From Clostridiales bacterium (GTDB lineage Bacteria > Bacillota > Clostridia > Christensenellales > UBA1242), in NCBI GenBank assembly GCA_003524095.1, contig DOEE01000003.1, positions 656,219 through 720,218 on the forward strand: 64,000 nucleotides of DNA, given 5' to 3'. This document shows positions 43,678 through 53,288 of the stretch, one piece after another; the stretch's first letter is position 1; each line of letters starts with the position of its first letter. Below the pieces are notes generated by a model that ran no database searches, was not told where the DNA came from, and saw nothing but the letters and a program-made list of their open reading frames with translations. A program made the position numbers and the translations under genes.

Positions 43678-44898
43678 ATGGATCAATTAAAACTTCTTAA
43701 TTTTCACAAAATGATAGCGAATTTTGCCAACAACTTAGTTGGTGCATTTGTTCCTTTGATTATATATCAGTCAACGGGAAGTTTGATTTACACCATTATT
43801 TATCTTGTCGCCCAAAACTGCCTAAGACTAATATTTGAATTGCTTTTCAAGAATTTGTTTGGAAAGTATCCACAACTATTCTTGTTGCTTAGAATTATCC
43901 CTATTGCCCTATACAACGTGTTTATATTTGTAATGGACATCAATCTTATTGTGGGTGTAATTGGTGTTGCGATTTTTCTATCTTTGGATTATGCTTTTAA
44001 TGTACTTCCAAAGGAAATCATATTCAATTACTCATCACTTAGTCAAAAGTCAGACAAATCAATTGGTGTTACTAGATTATTTGAACAAATAGGTGTAATT
44101 GTCGCACTTGTTGTTGGTGGGTTCTTATTAGATATTAACAAAACCTTGGTGCTAATTATTGCACTTGTTATTTATGCAATTAGTGTAATTCCGCTTATTT
44201 CGTTCTATGCAAAAAGCAAAAATCAAAAAACATTTAATAAAGACGCAACTTCAAATGCAATAAATACTTTATCCAAAAACGAAGAATACTACAAAAAATC
44301 CAAAAAATTAACTTTCAAAATGCTACTTTCTTATGGAATCGTATATTTTTCCACTGCATTTTTTGATATGACAAGCACAACATATTCGTTATTTGTATTT
44401 ATTAGTCGTGGCGAATTTGCTTTGGCAGGAATTTTGAATGCTGTATTTAATAGTTTGTACGCACTAGGATTCTATTTGGCGGACATTCTAAATAACAAAA
44501 AAGATATAACCAAACTTGTGTCTGTTTTTGCGTGTGTAATTGGCGTTCTTATTATGGCTTTGCCATTTATAGATATTAGCAAATACTTTGTACTTATTTG
44601 TTTAGTCTATGGAATTATAGGTTTCTGTTATCCATTCATTTCCCTATTTGTTTTGGAGAGAATGCTTATCAAATCACGTATTATGGGTGTTTCAAACAAA
44701 GCGTTGTTTGCTAGAGAAACCGGATGTGTAAGTGCATATTGCATTGGATATGCTTGTGGATTTTTTGGACTAATTGGAATATTTGTATCAATAATGATTA
44801 CTATGTGTTCAGCAGCCTTTATCATTCCAACTGTTGAAGAAAAAACTAGAAAAAATCTTGTTAACTACCTTCAAAACAATGAAATTATTCAAAACTAA
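43678..44898 (+). CDS. Major facilitator superfamily transporter
   Basis: A 406-residue membrane protein with about 12 hydrophobic helices and the loop between helices 2 and 3 that marks MFS carriers (SLIYTIIYLVAQN start, ALYNVFI). The central loop near residues 180-215 is lysine-rich and cytoplasmic. Substrate cannot be inferred. AAGGATAAAAA precedes the ATG. It is followed by ygjV with 14 nt between. Confidence 0.75.
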   Translation: MDQLKLLNFHKMIANFANNLVGAFVPLIIYQSTGSLIYTIIYLVAQNCLRLIFELLFKNLFGKYPQLFLLLRIIPIALYNVFIFVMDINLIVGVIGVAIFLSLDYAFNVLPKEIIFNYSSLSQKSDKSIGVTRLFEQIGVIVALVVGGFLLDINKTLVLIIALVIYAISVIPLISFYAKSKNQKTFNKDATSNAINTLSKNEEYYKKSKKLTFKMLLSYGIVYFSTAFFDMTSTTYSLFVFISRGEFALAGILNAVFNSLYALGFYLADILNNKKDITKLVSVFACVIGVLIMALPFIDISKYFVLICLVYGIIGFCYPFISLFVLERMLIKSRIMGVSNKALFARETGCVSAYCIGYACGFFGLIGIFVSIMITMCSAAFIIPTVEEKTRKNLVNYLQNNEIIQN

Positions 44899-44912
44899 AT
44901 TTAAGGACAGTA

Positions 44913-45491
44913 ATGTTTAAAATTATTTCTCAAATATTAATTATTATTGCTGATGTATTTTTTGCAATGTCGGTATTTTCAAAAAGCAAAGTCAGAGTTG
45001 CACTCTGGCTTATTATTTCCGACATATTTTTTGGTGTTCATTATTTCTTTTTAGGTGGATTTACTGGTGCATATATAATTTTTGCTGACATCATATTTTT
45101 AACCATTTTATATTTTACAAACAAATATAACAAAAACAAATTTAATATTCTATTTAGTATAATTTTCGCTTGCATTTCAATTATAATTACAATATTTACT
45201 TGGAACGGAATAATATCCCTACTCCCAATGCTTGGAATGACAATTTATTTTTTGGGAATGGGAATTTCAAATTTGGTTTATACAAAACTCGCACTTGGTA
45301 TTAAGAACCTTTGCAACATAATTTATATGTTTATTTTGGCTTCGTATATTGGCGCTGGTCTTGAAATAATCCTTATGGCATGTTCAATTATAGGTAGCAT
45401 TAGAGATTACAAATCCAAAAAACAAGTCTCACTTGAAAAAAGTAATAAAGAAAATATTGTAAACAATCAAGAAGAAACTACAAAAGAATAA
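44913..45491 (+). CDS. YgjV-family inner membrane protein
   Basis: A 192-residue protein with six to seven hydrophobic helices. The pattern SKSKVRVALWLIISDIFFGVHYFFLGGFTGA near residue 23 is the YgjV family signature region. C terminus is charged and cytoplasmic. Function unknown. TAAGGACAGTA precedes the ATG. Confidence 0.7.
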   Translation: MFKIISQILIIIADVFFAMSVFSKSKVRVALWLIISDIFFGVHYFFLGGFTGAYIIFADIIFLTILYFTNKYNKNKFNILFSIIFACISIIITIFTWNGIISLLPMLGMTIYFLGMGISNLVYTKLALGIKNLCNIIYMFILASYIGAGLEIILMACSIIGSIRDYKSKKQVSLEKSNKENIVNNQEETTKE

Positions 45492-45515
45492 AAAAGTTAA
45501 AAAGTTTTTTGGTAT

Positions 45516-45581
45516 AAAAAACACTTAAAAACAAATGAAGCACCCCTACTGAGTTCACTTCACAAATTTTAAGTGTTTTTT
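45516..45581 (+). ncRNA. Structured terminator RNA element 1
   Basis: Outer stem 45516-45530/45567-45581 (CACTTAAAA/TTTTAAGTG core, then T run). Inside it sits TGAAG (45536-45540) paired with CTTCA (45558-45562) around a 17-nt loop that contains CCCCTACTGAGTTCA. The inner stem and loop closely match element 2 at 58639. It probably terminates the MFS-ygjV transcript; the conserved loop suggests an additional function. Confidence 0.6.
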
Positions 45582-45855
45582 TACATAAAACAACAAAGCA
45601 ATCATGGCTTTATAACACAAAAAGGAGACCATCGCAGGTCTCCTTTACCTAAATATATGTATATAGGTAGAATGAAAAATGGAAAAACATTTTAAGTTTA
45701 TTAAAATGCACCTATAGTGTATCACTCAAATTGTCCCAAGTCAATACCAAAATGACAAAAAAATTTTACAATTTCAAAATTCACCCTATTTTAGGCATTT
45801 TTTAACAAAAATTCTTTTTAAAAGACACAAGAATATGGACTTTTTTGATTTTATA
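45582..45855. other. Non-coding gap with strong hairpin
   Basis: Most of the 364-nt gap between ygjV and corA. A perfect hairpin AAAGGAGACC/GGTCTCCTTT (45621-45646, loop ATCGCA) is followed by an imperfect one (45647-45668, ACCTA/TAGGT). The first holds an AAGGAG-like core. There is no long T run on either side, so it may be a stabiliser or small RNA. From 45670 to 45855 the sequence is AT-rich and I see no feature. Confidence 0.5.
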
Positions 45856-46764
45856 CTACTTAAACCAGTTTTTCTTTTTGAAAATTGCTATTAATGTAAC
45901 TATAATAATTATACACAACCCAAATACTATAGGATATGAATATTTAAATTTAAACTCTGGCATCATAAGATTCATTCCATACCAACCAACAATTAGCTGA
46001 AGCGGAGTAAATATAACAGTAATTATAGTAAATATTTTCATCAAATTACTTTGTTTAATTTGAATTTGTGCTTGATAGTTTTCTCTAGTTTGAGACAAGT
46101 TATCCATAAACGTGACAACTTCCTTGACTAATTTGGGAATCCTTCTGGTTAACATGTATAATTTATCTTTTTCTTCTTGTAAAGTAAGCAACTCGCTATG
46201 ACCAGCAAAAAAGTCAATAATATAATTGATTTGTTCATAATGATGCTTCAACTTAATTAAATATTTTTTGTAGTACATAATTTTTCTTGAATACTTTTCC
46301 AAATTTCTTTCCATAGATAATTTTTCATCAAAATCATTTAATTCGTTTTCTAGGTTTTCTAATTTTATGTAATCATTATCTGTAGCATTAGCCATAAGTG
46401 AAAGCAGTATTCCAGCATAATCCAAATTGCCATGTGCTAGATTTTCCAGTTCTCCCGCCAACATATCTTTATTGTTTGTTACAAATACAGCAAAAGTTTT
46501 AAAATCAGAATAAATTCCTATTTTTTCTAAATTTGTACGTTTATTTTCTTCAGTTAAAAAATTAAATGTCAGTAAAAATTTGTCATCATAAGTTTCAATT
46601 TTGTTTGAATCAATATATTTAAGACCATTTATAATTTCTTTATCATTTTTCGAATCAAAAACTTGATTTAATTGAGATTTTGAAATAATAATTATTTTGT
46701 TTTTCAATTTTTCAATCTTCAATGAATCATTCAACACATTTACAACTTCCATCGTCTTCTCCAA
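45856..46764 (-). CDS. corA: CorA-family magnesium/divalent cation channel
   Basis: A 302-residue protein. The large N-terminal cytoplasmic part (~240 residues) ends in a coiled-coil, then two membrane helices (about 243-262 and 275-295) carry the pore signature YGMN (near 264). CorA pentamers take up Mg2+ or Co2+/Ni2+. A Lys-rich C terminus follows. It lies 17 nt downstream of the Ca-type ATPase gene and is likely co-transcribed with it. No M-box riboswitch is recognisable. Confidence 0.88.
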   Translation of the reverse strand: MEKTMEVVNVLNDSLKIEKLKNKIIIISKSQLNQVFDSKNDKEIINGLKYIDSNKIETYDDKFLLTFNFLTEENKRTNLEKIGIYSDFKTFAVFVTNNKDMLAGELENLAHGNLDYAGILLSLMANATDNDYIKLENLENELNDFDEKLSMERNLEKYSRKIMYYKKYLIKLKHHYEQINYIIDFFAGHSELLTLQEEKDKLYMLTRRIPKLVKEVVTFMDNLSQTRENYQAQIQIKQSNLMKIFTIITVIFTPLQLIVGWYGMNLMMPEFKFKYSYPIVFGLCIIIIVTLIAIFKKKNWFK

Positions 46765-46781
46765 TTAAATATAAAATCATA

Positions 46782-49403
46782 TTACTTATCTGCAAATACT
46801 TTGTTTAAAACAGGCTTAACTAGTTCAATCAATAAAAATCCCACAATATTAACGGCAACAACCGCTAAAAATTGCCACCAGGATATTTCAACTATGCCAA
46901 ATAGCGAGCCAATTGGGGTAAAGAACACTATCATTTGAATCACAAACAAGATTGCAATTGAAATATTCATAAAATTATTTTTAAATAGACCTTTTTTGAA
47001 ACTAAATGTTTTAAGTTCTTTGCAATTATATGTAAACACAAATTCGTTAATCACAACTGACAATAGAGCCAATGTCTGCGCAATTGGATAACCAAATAAA
47101 TTCATTGCTACCAAAAAAATTCCTAGAGAAATTAGAGTTTCAATAATTGCCGAAACCACAATACTTGAAATCATGAATGGAGTAAACACTCGTCTATCTA
47201 ATCCATTAGGTTTTTGTTTCATAGTTTCAGGGCTATCTTTTTCAAATGCCAGTGCAATAGATGGAATAGTATCTGCTACCAAATCTATATACAATATATG
47301 CAAAGGCGAAATAATATCTTTAAATATAATCATGCCAATTATAATTAAAAAGATTTCAGCAAAATTTGAAGATAAGTTATAAAGAATAGTTCTAAGCACA
47401 TTGTTATATATTCTTCTTCCTTCTTCAACTGCAGATACTATTGTAGAAAAGCTATCATCCATAAGTATTATATCCGCAACATTCTTAGTTACATCAGTGC
47501 CGGATCTACCCATTCCAACCCCTACATGTGCTAGTTTAATAGCAGGAGCATCGTTAACGCCATCACCAGTCATCGCAACAACTTTACCAGCCGACTGAAA
47601 AGCCCTAACTATTCTAACTTTGTGGTCTGGGGTAACTCTTGCAAAAACAGTATATTTTTTCACAAATGAAACTAATTCATCATCGGTCATTTTGTCTATT
47701 ACTTTGCCTTCAACACCCTGACTTTCACTACTTGCAATACCAATATCTTTTGCAACAGCAAGAGCTGTCGCTAGACTATCCCCAGTAATCATAATTGGCT
47801 TAATCTTTGCTTGTTTACATTTTTCAACAGCTTCTTTGACTCCATCTTTTGGTGGATCAATAAGTCCAATTATTCCCACCAAAATTAAGTCATCTTCACA
47901 AAAATCTTTTTTGTTATTTATTGGCTTGTATGCAAGTGCCAAGACTTTATAAGCACTTTTACTCATTCTTTTTTCATGACGTAAATAGTTGGATACGACA
48001 CGATTATTAATTTTTAGTACTTTTCCATTTTTTTCATATCTATTACAATGTTTGATTACTTCGCTAAATCCACCTTTGGTCAAAATAAGATTATAATCAC
48101 CAAAGTTATTAAGCGTACTCATCATTTTTCTTGACGAGTCAAATGGAATCTCATCAATTCTCTTGTATTTGTTTTTTAAATTATCAATATTCTCACCCAA
48201 GTTAAATAAATACTTGCTTAATGCAATTTCAACAGGATCACCTATAAAACTCCCGTTTTTTAAACTATCCGGAACTGTATCATTGCACAGTCCAAGAATA
48301 TTATTACACATTTTTAATTCTTGATAATTTTTTTTGACATCAATATATCTTTTCTCATTAGCATAAATTTCAACCAATGTCATTTGATTAGTTGTAATAG
48401 TTCCAGTTTTGTCAGAACAAATTATTTGAGTAGCACCCAACGTTTCAATTGCAGACAACTGTTTAACAATTGTTTTTTTCTTTGCCATTTGATTAACGCC
48501 AATAGTTAGAGTGGCTGTGATTGAAATCGGCAAAACTTCAGGAACTGATGCCAAAACCATAGATATACATAACATTATTATAGACAATGCATCTTTTTTT
48601 AAAATTAATCCGTAGCAAAAGGTAATAGCAACTAACACACAGGCAATTATGGATATAAAGCCACTAACCTTTTTTATTTTAATTTGCAATGGGGTCAATG
48701 TATCTTCAGATATATCAATAGAACCTGCAATTTTCCCTATTTCGGTATCCATACCAGTATAAATAACTACAGCCTCTGCACGCCCATTAACTACACTAGT
48801 TCCCGAGAATAGAATATTTGTTTGTTCTTGTATTAATTTGTCCCCAACCAGTTCACTCTCGCTTTTTTCAACAGACAAACTTTCTCCAGTAAGCAAAGAT
48901 TCATCAACCTTCAACCCAACTGAACTTATAATTCTAGCATCCGCTGGAACTTTGTCGCCTGCATCAAGGCTAATAATATCTCCAACAACAAGTTCTTTGG
49001 CATCAATTTCTTTCCATAGACCATCTCTTTTGACTTGAACTTTTGAAGCGGTTATCGTTTTGAGTGATTCAACAGCATTTTCAGATTTCATTTCTTGTAC
49101 AAATCCCATAACCGCATTAACAATGACGCATGAAAATATTACTATTGATTCGATTATGCTTTCTTGATTGACAATTGAATACACCAATGAAACAATACCA
49201 ACCAATATCAAAAGCAATATCATTATATTGGCAAATTGTCCCAAAAAAATTTTTAATGGACTCTTTTTATTTTTTTGTTTAAGAACATTATCGCCATATC
49301 TTTCTAATCTAGTAGAGGCTTCAACACTAGAAAGTCCTTGAAGGTCGTCACTATGCAATAAATTGATTGCTTCTTGACTTTTCATCTGATAATATTGTTT
49401 CAT
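46782..49403 (-). CDS. Type II P-type ATPase (Ca2+-like)
   Basis: An 873-residue transporter with ~10 helices. It has TGES near residue 172, the phosphorylation motif DKTGT with Asp331, PEVLP in M4 (usually PEGLP) and GDGVNDAP near 610. M6 reads LYIDLVADTIPS, resembling the acidic M6 of SERCA-type pumps. It therefore probably exports Ca2+ or Mn2+; the Gly-to-Val change in M4 may alter specificity. The start ATG has AGGAAAATT upstream. Two 29-nt repeats lie ahead of it. Confidence 0.88.
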   Translation of the reverse strand: MKQYYQMKSQEAINLLHSDDLQGLSSVEASTRLERYGDNVLKQKNKKSPLKIFLGQFANIMILLLILVGIVSLVYSIVNQESIIESIVIFSCVIVNAVMGFVQEMKSENAVESLKTITASKVQVKRDGLWKEIDAKELVVGDIISLDAGDKVPADARIISSVGLKVDESLLTGESLSVEKSESELVGDKLIQEQTNILFSGTSVVNGRAEAVVIYTGMDTEIGKIAGSIDISEDTLTPLQIKIKKVSGFISIIACVLVAITFCYGLILKKDALSIIMLCISMVLASVPEVLPISITATLTIGVNQMAKKKTIVKQLSAIETLGATQIICSDKTGTITTNQMTLVEIYANEKRYIDVKKNYQELKMCNNILGLCNDTVPDSLKNGSFIGDPVEIALSKYLFNLGENIDNLKNKYKRIDEIPFDSSRKMMSTLNNFGDYNLILTKGGFSEVIKHCNRYEKNGKVLKINNRVVSNYLRHEKRMSKSAYKVLALAYKPINNKKDFCEDDLILVGIIGLIDPPKDGVKEAVEKCKQAKIKPIMITGDSLATALAVAKDIGIASSESQGVEGKVIDKMTDDELVSFVKKYTVFARVTPDHKVRIVRAFQSAGKVVAMTGDGVNDAPAIKLAHVGVGMGRSGTDVTKNVADIILMDDSFSTIVSAVEEGRRIYNNVLRTILYNLSSNFAEIFLIIIGMIIFKDIISPLHILYIDLVADTIPSIALAFEKDSPETMKQKPNGLDRRVFTPFMISSIVVSAIIETLISLGIFLVAMNLFGYPIAQTLALLSVVINEFVFTYNCKELKTFSFKKGLFKNNFMNISIAILFVIQMIVFFTPIGSLFGIVEISWWQFLAVVAVNIVGFLLIELVKPVLNKVFADK

Positions 49404-49429
49404 AATTTTCCTTTATGGTTTGATTTTAA

Positions 49430-49487
49430 TTCAAAGATAATATTTAGATATATTTTACTTCAAAGATAACATATAGTTTTATTTTAC
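49430..49487. repeat. Two tandem 29-nt repeats upstream of the P-type ATPase
   Basis: Units 49430-49458 and 49459-49487 share TTCAAAGATA at the start and TATTTTAC or TTATTTTAC at the end; a third partial unit begins TTCAAAATCATG at 49488. They lie 27-84 nt upstream of the start codon, where a promoter or operator is expected. Confidence 0.6.
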
Positions 49488-49561
49488 TTCAAAATCATGT
49501 AATCGTCAAATAAAACACATTGTATTTAAACACTTCTAATACTCTTTTAAACAAATAAAAA

Positions 49562-49603
49562 GAAGAAAAAAATGAGAATAAAACTTTTTTTGTTTTATTC
49601 TCA
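49562..49603 (-). terminator. Terminator after hpf
   Basis: Perfect 12-bp stem TGAGAATAAAAC/GTTTTATTCTCA (49573-49584, 49592-49603) with a T loop, followed by T on the minus strand, 42 nt past the hpf stop. Confidence 0.9.
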
Positions 49604-49644
49604 AAATCATCATAATATCACTTGAGTAGTGCTATAATTTGATA

Positions 49645-50172
49645 TTACTTAATTGCTTCAATTAGACCTAAATTGCCATCATTTCTCTTGTATAGAACAT
49701 TGATTTCGCCCGTTTCCGCATTTAAGAACACATAGAAACTATGTCCCACTGCTTCCATATATGCTTCGGCATCTTCAACTGACATTGGGTCTAGTTCAAA
49801 TGTTTTCTTCTTGACAACCTTATAAGTTTCATTAGTAGGTTCTTCTTCCAAGAATTCCAACGCATCAGACAATAACTTGTCGGCAAATTTGTTTTTGTAT
49901 TTTTTGTTATTTTTAACAATTTGTCTTTCAAGTTTAGGCATAGCCAAATCAATATTATTATACATATTATCACTTTCAACTTCGCTTCTTATAAATAATC
50001 CAGCACTGTTGATAGTAATTTCCAATTTACATCTATCGTTTTGTTCAGAACAAGCAACCTTTGCAGTTGTGTCTTTTGTGAAGTATTTAGATAGTTTATT
50101 TAATTTTTTCTCGATAATATCTTTGAGTTTATCGGAGATTTTGTAGTTTTTTGAAATGTATTTAATTTCCAT
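49645..50172 (-). CDS. hpf: Long-form ribosome hibernation promoting factor
   Basis: A 175-residue protein from the ATG preceded by AGGGAGAGAATT; the frame extends 29 codons upstream without a ribosome site. N-terminal domain (1-95: IEKKLNKLSKYFTKD, ITINSAGLFIRSE) binds the decoding centre. The C-terminal dimerisation domain (~118-173, VVKKKTFELDPMSVEDAEAYMEAVGHSFYVFLNAETG) is typical of the long form that makes 100S ribosomes. It follows clpC. Confidence 0.93.
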   Translation of the reverse strand: MEIKYISKNYKISDKLKDIIEKKLNKLSKYFTKDTTAKVACSEQNDRCKLEITINSAGLFIRSEVESDNMYNNIDLAMPKLERQIVKNNKKYKNKFADKLLSDALEFLEEEPTNETYKVVKKKTFELDPMSVEDAEAYMEAVGHSFYVFLNAETGEINVLYKRNDGNLGLIEAIK

Positions 50173-50277
50173 AATTCTCTCCCTTATAATTAACATTTCG
50201 TAAATTATTGCAAAAATTACAATTAATTTACACTTATATTCTATCAAAAAAACTAACACACATCAAATGATTTTATA

Positions 50278-52770
50278 TTAATTTTCTTGTGGACTTACTT
50301 TGAAATTTAATTTTCCGTCTTTTGCAGATATTATAATTGTCGATTTTTCAGGGATTGTTCCTTCCAAAATTTGTTCAGCAATCTTGTCTTCGATTTCTTG
50401 TTCGATTAATCTTCGTAGTGGTCTTGCACCATACTCCGAATCATAACCTTTATCAATCAAGTACTTAAGTGCGCTTTCGGTGACCTTCAAATTTGCACCA
50501 CGACTAAGTAGTCTTTTGTTTAAATTGCTTATAAACAACTTAGCAATTTGAGACAATTGTTCGTAGTTTAATGGATGGAATACAGTGACCACATCAATTC
50601 TATTTAAAAATTCTGGTTTAAATTGACGCTTTAGTGCATTCATTAGAATTTCTTTGATTTCATCATAATCCAAAGTCTTGTCATCATTTCCATCGCCAAA
50701 ACCAAGTCCACCTTTCTTTTTAGGCAATTCGTTTACACCTACGTTTGATGTAAAGATAATTATCGTATTCTTAAATGATACAGTTCTGCCTTGGCTATCG
50801 GTAAGTCGCCCATCATCTAGTACTTGTAACAAAATATTAAATACATCAGGGTGTGCTTTTTCGATTTCGTCAAATAATATAACAGAATAAGGTTTTCTTC
50901 TAACTTTTTCGGTTAATTGTCCACCTTCATCAAATCCAACATATCCTGGTGGCGAACCAATAAGTTTGCTTACACTATGCTTTTCCATATACTCACTCAT
51001 GTCGAGTCTAATAACAGCATTTTCGTTATCAAACATTGCTTCTGCCAAAGCCTTACAAAGTTCAGTTTTACCAACACCAGTTTGACCTAAGAACATAAAA
51101 CTTCCAATTGGTCTATTATTATCTTTTAAGCCAATTCTAGCACGTCTTATAGCCTTGCTAACAGCCCTAACTGCTTCATCTTGACCAATAACTCTCTTGT
51201 GCAAGATTTCTTCGAGTTTGAGTAGTCTTTCTCTTTCGTTTTCGGTTATTTTTGAAACTGGAATTTTTGTCCATTCCGAAACGATATTGCAAATATCTTC
51301 TTGTGTAATTGTCAAATCATCTGAGTTTGCAACATCTGAGTTTGAGATTTGTTTAATCTTTTCTTGTGCTTCTCTAATTTTATCTCTAAATTGTCCAGCT
51401 TTTTCAAAATTTTCGGCAAATAAAGCTTCTTTCTTTTCCGCTTCATATTTTGAAATTTGTTCTTCAAGTTCTTTGAGTTCTTCCGGTTTTTTTCTGCCAT
51501 TTACCTTAACTTTTGAACTTGCTTCATCAATTAAGTCAATTGCCTTATCCGGCAAACTTCTATCCATAATATATCTATCGCTTAGAGATGCCGCAGCAAC
51601 AATTGCATCATCACTAATTTTGACTTTATGGAACACTTCAAAACTATCTTTTAGTCCCCTTAATATCTCAATAGTTTGTTCAACTGTTGGTGGGTTAACC
51701 ATTACAGGCTGAAATCTTCTCTCCAAAGCCTTGTCTTTTTCGATATATTTACGATATTCTTCTGTAGTAGTAGCACCTATTGTTTGAAATTCGCCACGAG
51801 CCAAGTATGGTTTAAGCATGTCTGCTGGGTTTACTTCACCTTTGTCTCCACCAACTTGAACAAGTGTATGGATTTCATCAATAAATACTATAATATCTTT
51901 GTTGTTTGTAATATAATCTATGACTTGTTTTAATCTTTCTTCAAGTTCGCCACGATATTTAGTTCCAGCCATAAGACCACCAAGTTCAAGTGAAAATATG
52001 GTTTTGTTTTTGAGCAAATCCGGAACATTTCCACTAGCAATCGCCAAGGCCAAACCGTCTACAACTGCACTTTTACCTACTCCTGCCTCACCAATTAAAA
52101 CTGGGTTGTTTTTGTTCTTTCGACAAAGAATTTCAATAACACGTTCAATTTCTTCTTTTCTTCCAATAATTGGGTCAATTTTTCCTTCTCTTGCTTTGGC
52201 GGTTAAATCTCTTCCCATAGAACTCATAAATTCTGGCAATTCGGCGGAATTTCCGGAAAAATTCGAATTTTGCATAGTACCCATATCCGAATAATTTGAG
52301 TAATTATCTTGTGGCATACCCATAGCCTTGGATTTTAAGACCTGCAAAACGCTATTTTTTATGTCATTAATATTTGCCCTAAAGTATCTTTTGATTATAC
52401 TTCCTGCATCGTAGTTTTCACCAAGCAAAATTGCGATAAGCAAATGCTCAGTGCCAACAAAATCATGCCCTATTTGACTAGCAAATTGACTAGCAATCAA
52501 AATCGCTTCCTTGCTATCTATTGACAAGTCCACCTCGTTTGCAATAAGAGTACTTGAATTTTTGTAAATTTTTGCAAATACATTTTCTAGCGAACTTGAT
52601 GTAATTCCGTAGTTTTTGAGAATTTTGCTTGCAACACTATCTTTTATCATTGTGAGTCCGTACAAAATATGTTCAGTATCAATTGTATAACTCCCATATT
52701 GCAATGCAATGCTTCCAGCATATTGAAGTGCCAAATCTGCACTTTCTGTAAATCTTAAATTACTATACAT
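50278..52770 (-). CDS. clpC: ATP-dependent Clp protease ATP-binding subunit ClpC
   Basis: An ~830-residue AAA+ unfoldase. Residues 1-145 form the double Clp-N repeat; D1 begins near 200 (GEAGVGKSAVVDG) and D2 near 555 (GQTGVGKTELCKALAE, followed by GSPPGYVGFDEGG). A UVR-like coiled insertion (EKAGQFRDKIREAQEKIKQI) is present, as in ClpC. The ATG at 52770 with AAAGGGAG upstream is preferred over a GTG three codons earlier that overlaps the mcsA stop. It works with ClpP (not in the window). Contains copy 6 of the TGCATAGTAC repeat. Confidence 0.94.
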   Translation of the reverse strand: MYSNLRFTESADLALQYAGSIALQYGSYTIDTEHILYGLTMIKDSVASKILKNYGITSSSLENVFAKIYKNSSTLIANEVDLSIDSKEAILIASQFASQIGHDFVGTEHLLIAILLGENYDAGSIIKRYFRANINDIKNSVLQVLKSKAMGMPQDNYSNYSDMGTMQNSNFSGNSAELPEFMSSMGRDLTAKAREGKIDPIIGRKEEIERVIEILCRKNKNNPVLIGEAGVGKSAVVDGLALAIASGNVPDLLKNKTIFSLELGGLMAGTKYRGELEERLKQVIDYITNNKDIIVFIDEIHTLVQVGGDKGEVNPADMLKPYLARGEFQTIGATTTEEYRKYIEKDKALERRFQPVMVNPPTVEQTIEILRGLKDSFEVFHKVKISDDAIVAAASLSDRYIMDRSLPDKAIDLIDEASSKVKVNGRKKPEELKELEEQISKYEAEKKEALFAENFEKAGQFRDKIREAQEKIKQISNSDVANSDDLTITQEDICNIVSEWTKIPVSKITENERERLLKLEEILHKRVIGQDEAVRAVSKAIRRARIGLKDNNRPIGSFMFLGQTGVGKTELCKALAEAMFDNENAVIRLDMSEYMEKHSVSKLIGSPPGYVGFDEGGQLTEKVRRKPYSVILFDEIEKAHPDVFNILLQVLDDGRLTDSQGRTVSFKNTIIIFTSNVGVNELPKKKGGLGFGDGNDDKTLDYDEIKEILMNALKRQFKPEFLNRIDVVTVFHPLNYEQLSQIAKLFISNLNKRLLSRGANLKVTESALKYLIDKGYDSEYGARPLRRLIEQEIEDKIAEQILEGTIPEKSTIIISAKDGKLNFKVSPQEN
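52271..52280 (+). repeat. TGCATAGTAC copy 6
   Basis: Within clpC, encoding GTMQNS in the linker after the Clp-N domain; the only copy followed by CC instead of T. Confidence 0.65.
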
Positions 52771-52775
52771 ATCAA

Positions 52776-53282
52776 TCACTCTCCCTTTTTATCTTTATTT
52801 TTGTTATCGTCTTTTTTGTTATCATCTTTTTTGTTATCGTCTTTTTTGTCTTCATTTTTTGGATTTTCAAGACTTTCTATCTCTTTTTTGAGTTTTGCTG
52901 CCTTTTCATAATCTTCTTTTTCAACAGCATTTCTCAAATCACTTTTTAATTTATCTAGTTTTGGATTGCGTTTTTTGTTTTCAGTTTTAAATTTTTCTGC
53001 CCCAACACTAATAGATTTCATAGCATCTCCAATAAGTCCGGTATTTCTTGGTTCAAAGAAACTATCTTCAAAACCAAATCCATCATCATCAAAATCTAAT
53101 AATGAACGTTTGGAATCAAATACATCAAACAAATCAAAATTGCCAAATCTTTCAAAATCAAACGCATGCGGGTCAACTTTTTTTGCACACTCGCTACACA
53201 AGTGTTGCTCGGTCGTAACACCATTTATAATAGTTTTACGATAATAATTTGCTTCATTTTTCTTACATTTATCACACAACAT
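52776..53282 (-). CDS. mcsA: McsA-like zinc-finger/UVR modulator
   Basis: A 168-residue protein. Only one zinc finger is visible: CDKC at residues 3-6 with CSEC near 29-32, whereas Bacillus McsA has two such units. A UVR coiled-coil (LDKLKSDLRNAVEKEDYEKAAKLKKEIESLENP) occupies ~113-145. The C terminus is a five-residue KKDDN repeat encoded by a 15-nt tandem repeat. McsA normally activates McsB arginine kinase, but mcsB is missing here. It sits between ctsR and clpC. Confidence 0.85.
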   Translation of the reverse strand: MLCDKCKKNEANYYRKTIINGVTTEQHLCSECAKKVDPHAFDFERFGNFDLFDVFDSKRSLLDFDDDGFGFEDSFFEPRNTGLIGDAMKSISVGAEKFKTENKKRNPKLDKLKSDLRNAVEKEDYEKAAKLKKEIESLENPKNEDKKDDNKKDDNKKDDNKNKDKKGE

Positions 53283-53288
53283 AATATA

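Noticed and set aside
45600..46781. Magnesium M-box riboswitch for corA or the P-type ATPase
   Set aside because: corA follows the ATPase gene by 17 nt and no long conserved structured leader is visible upstream of either.
49430..49499. Possible CRISPR array
   Set aside because: Units are directly contiguous without spacers and only two full copies exist.
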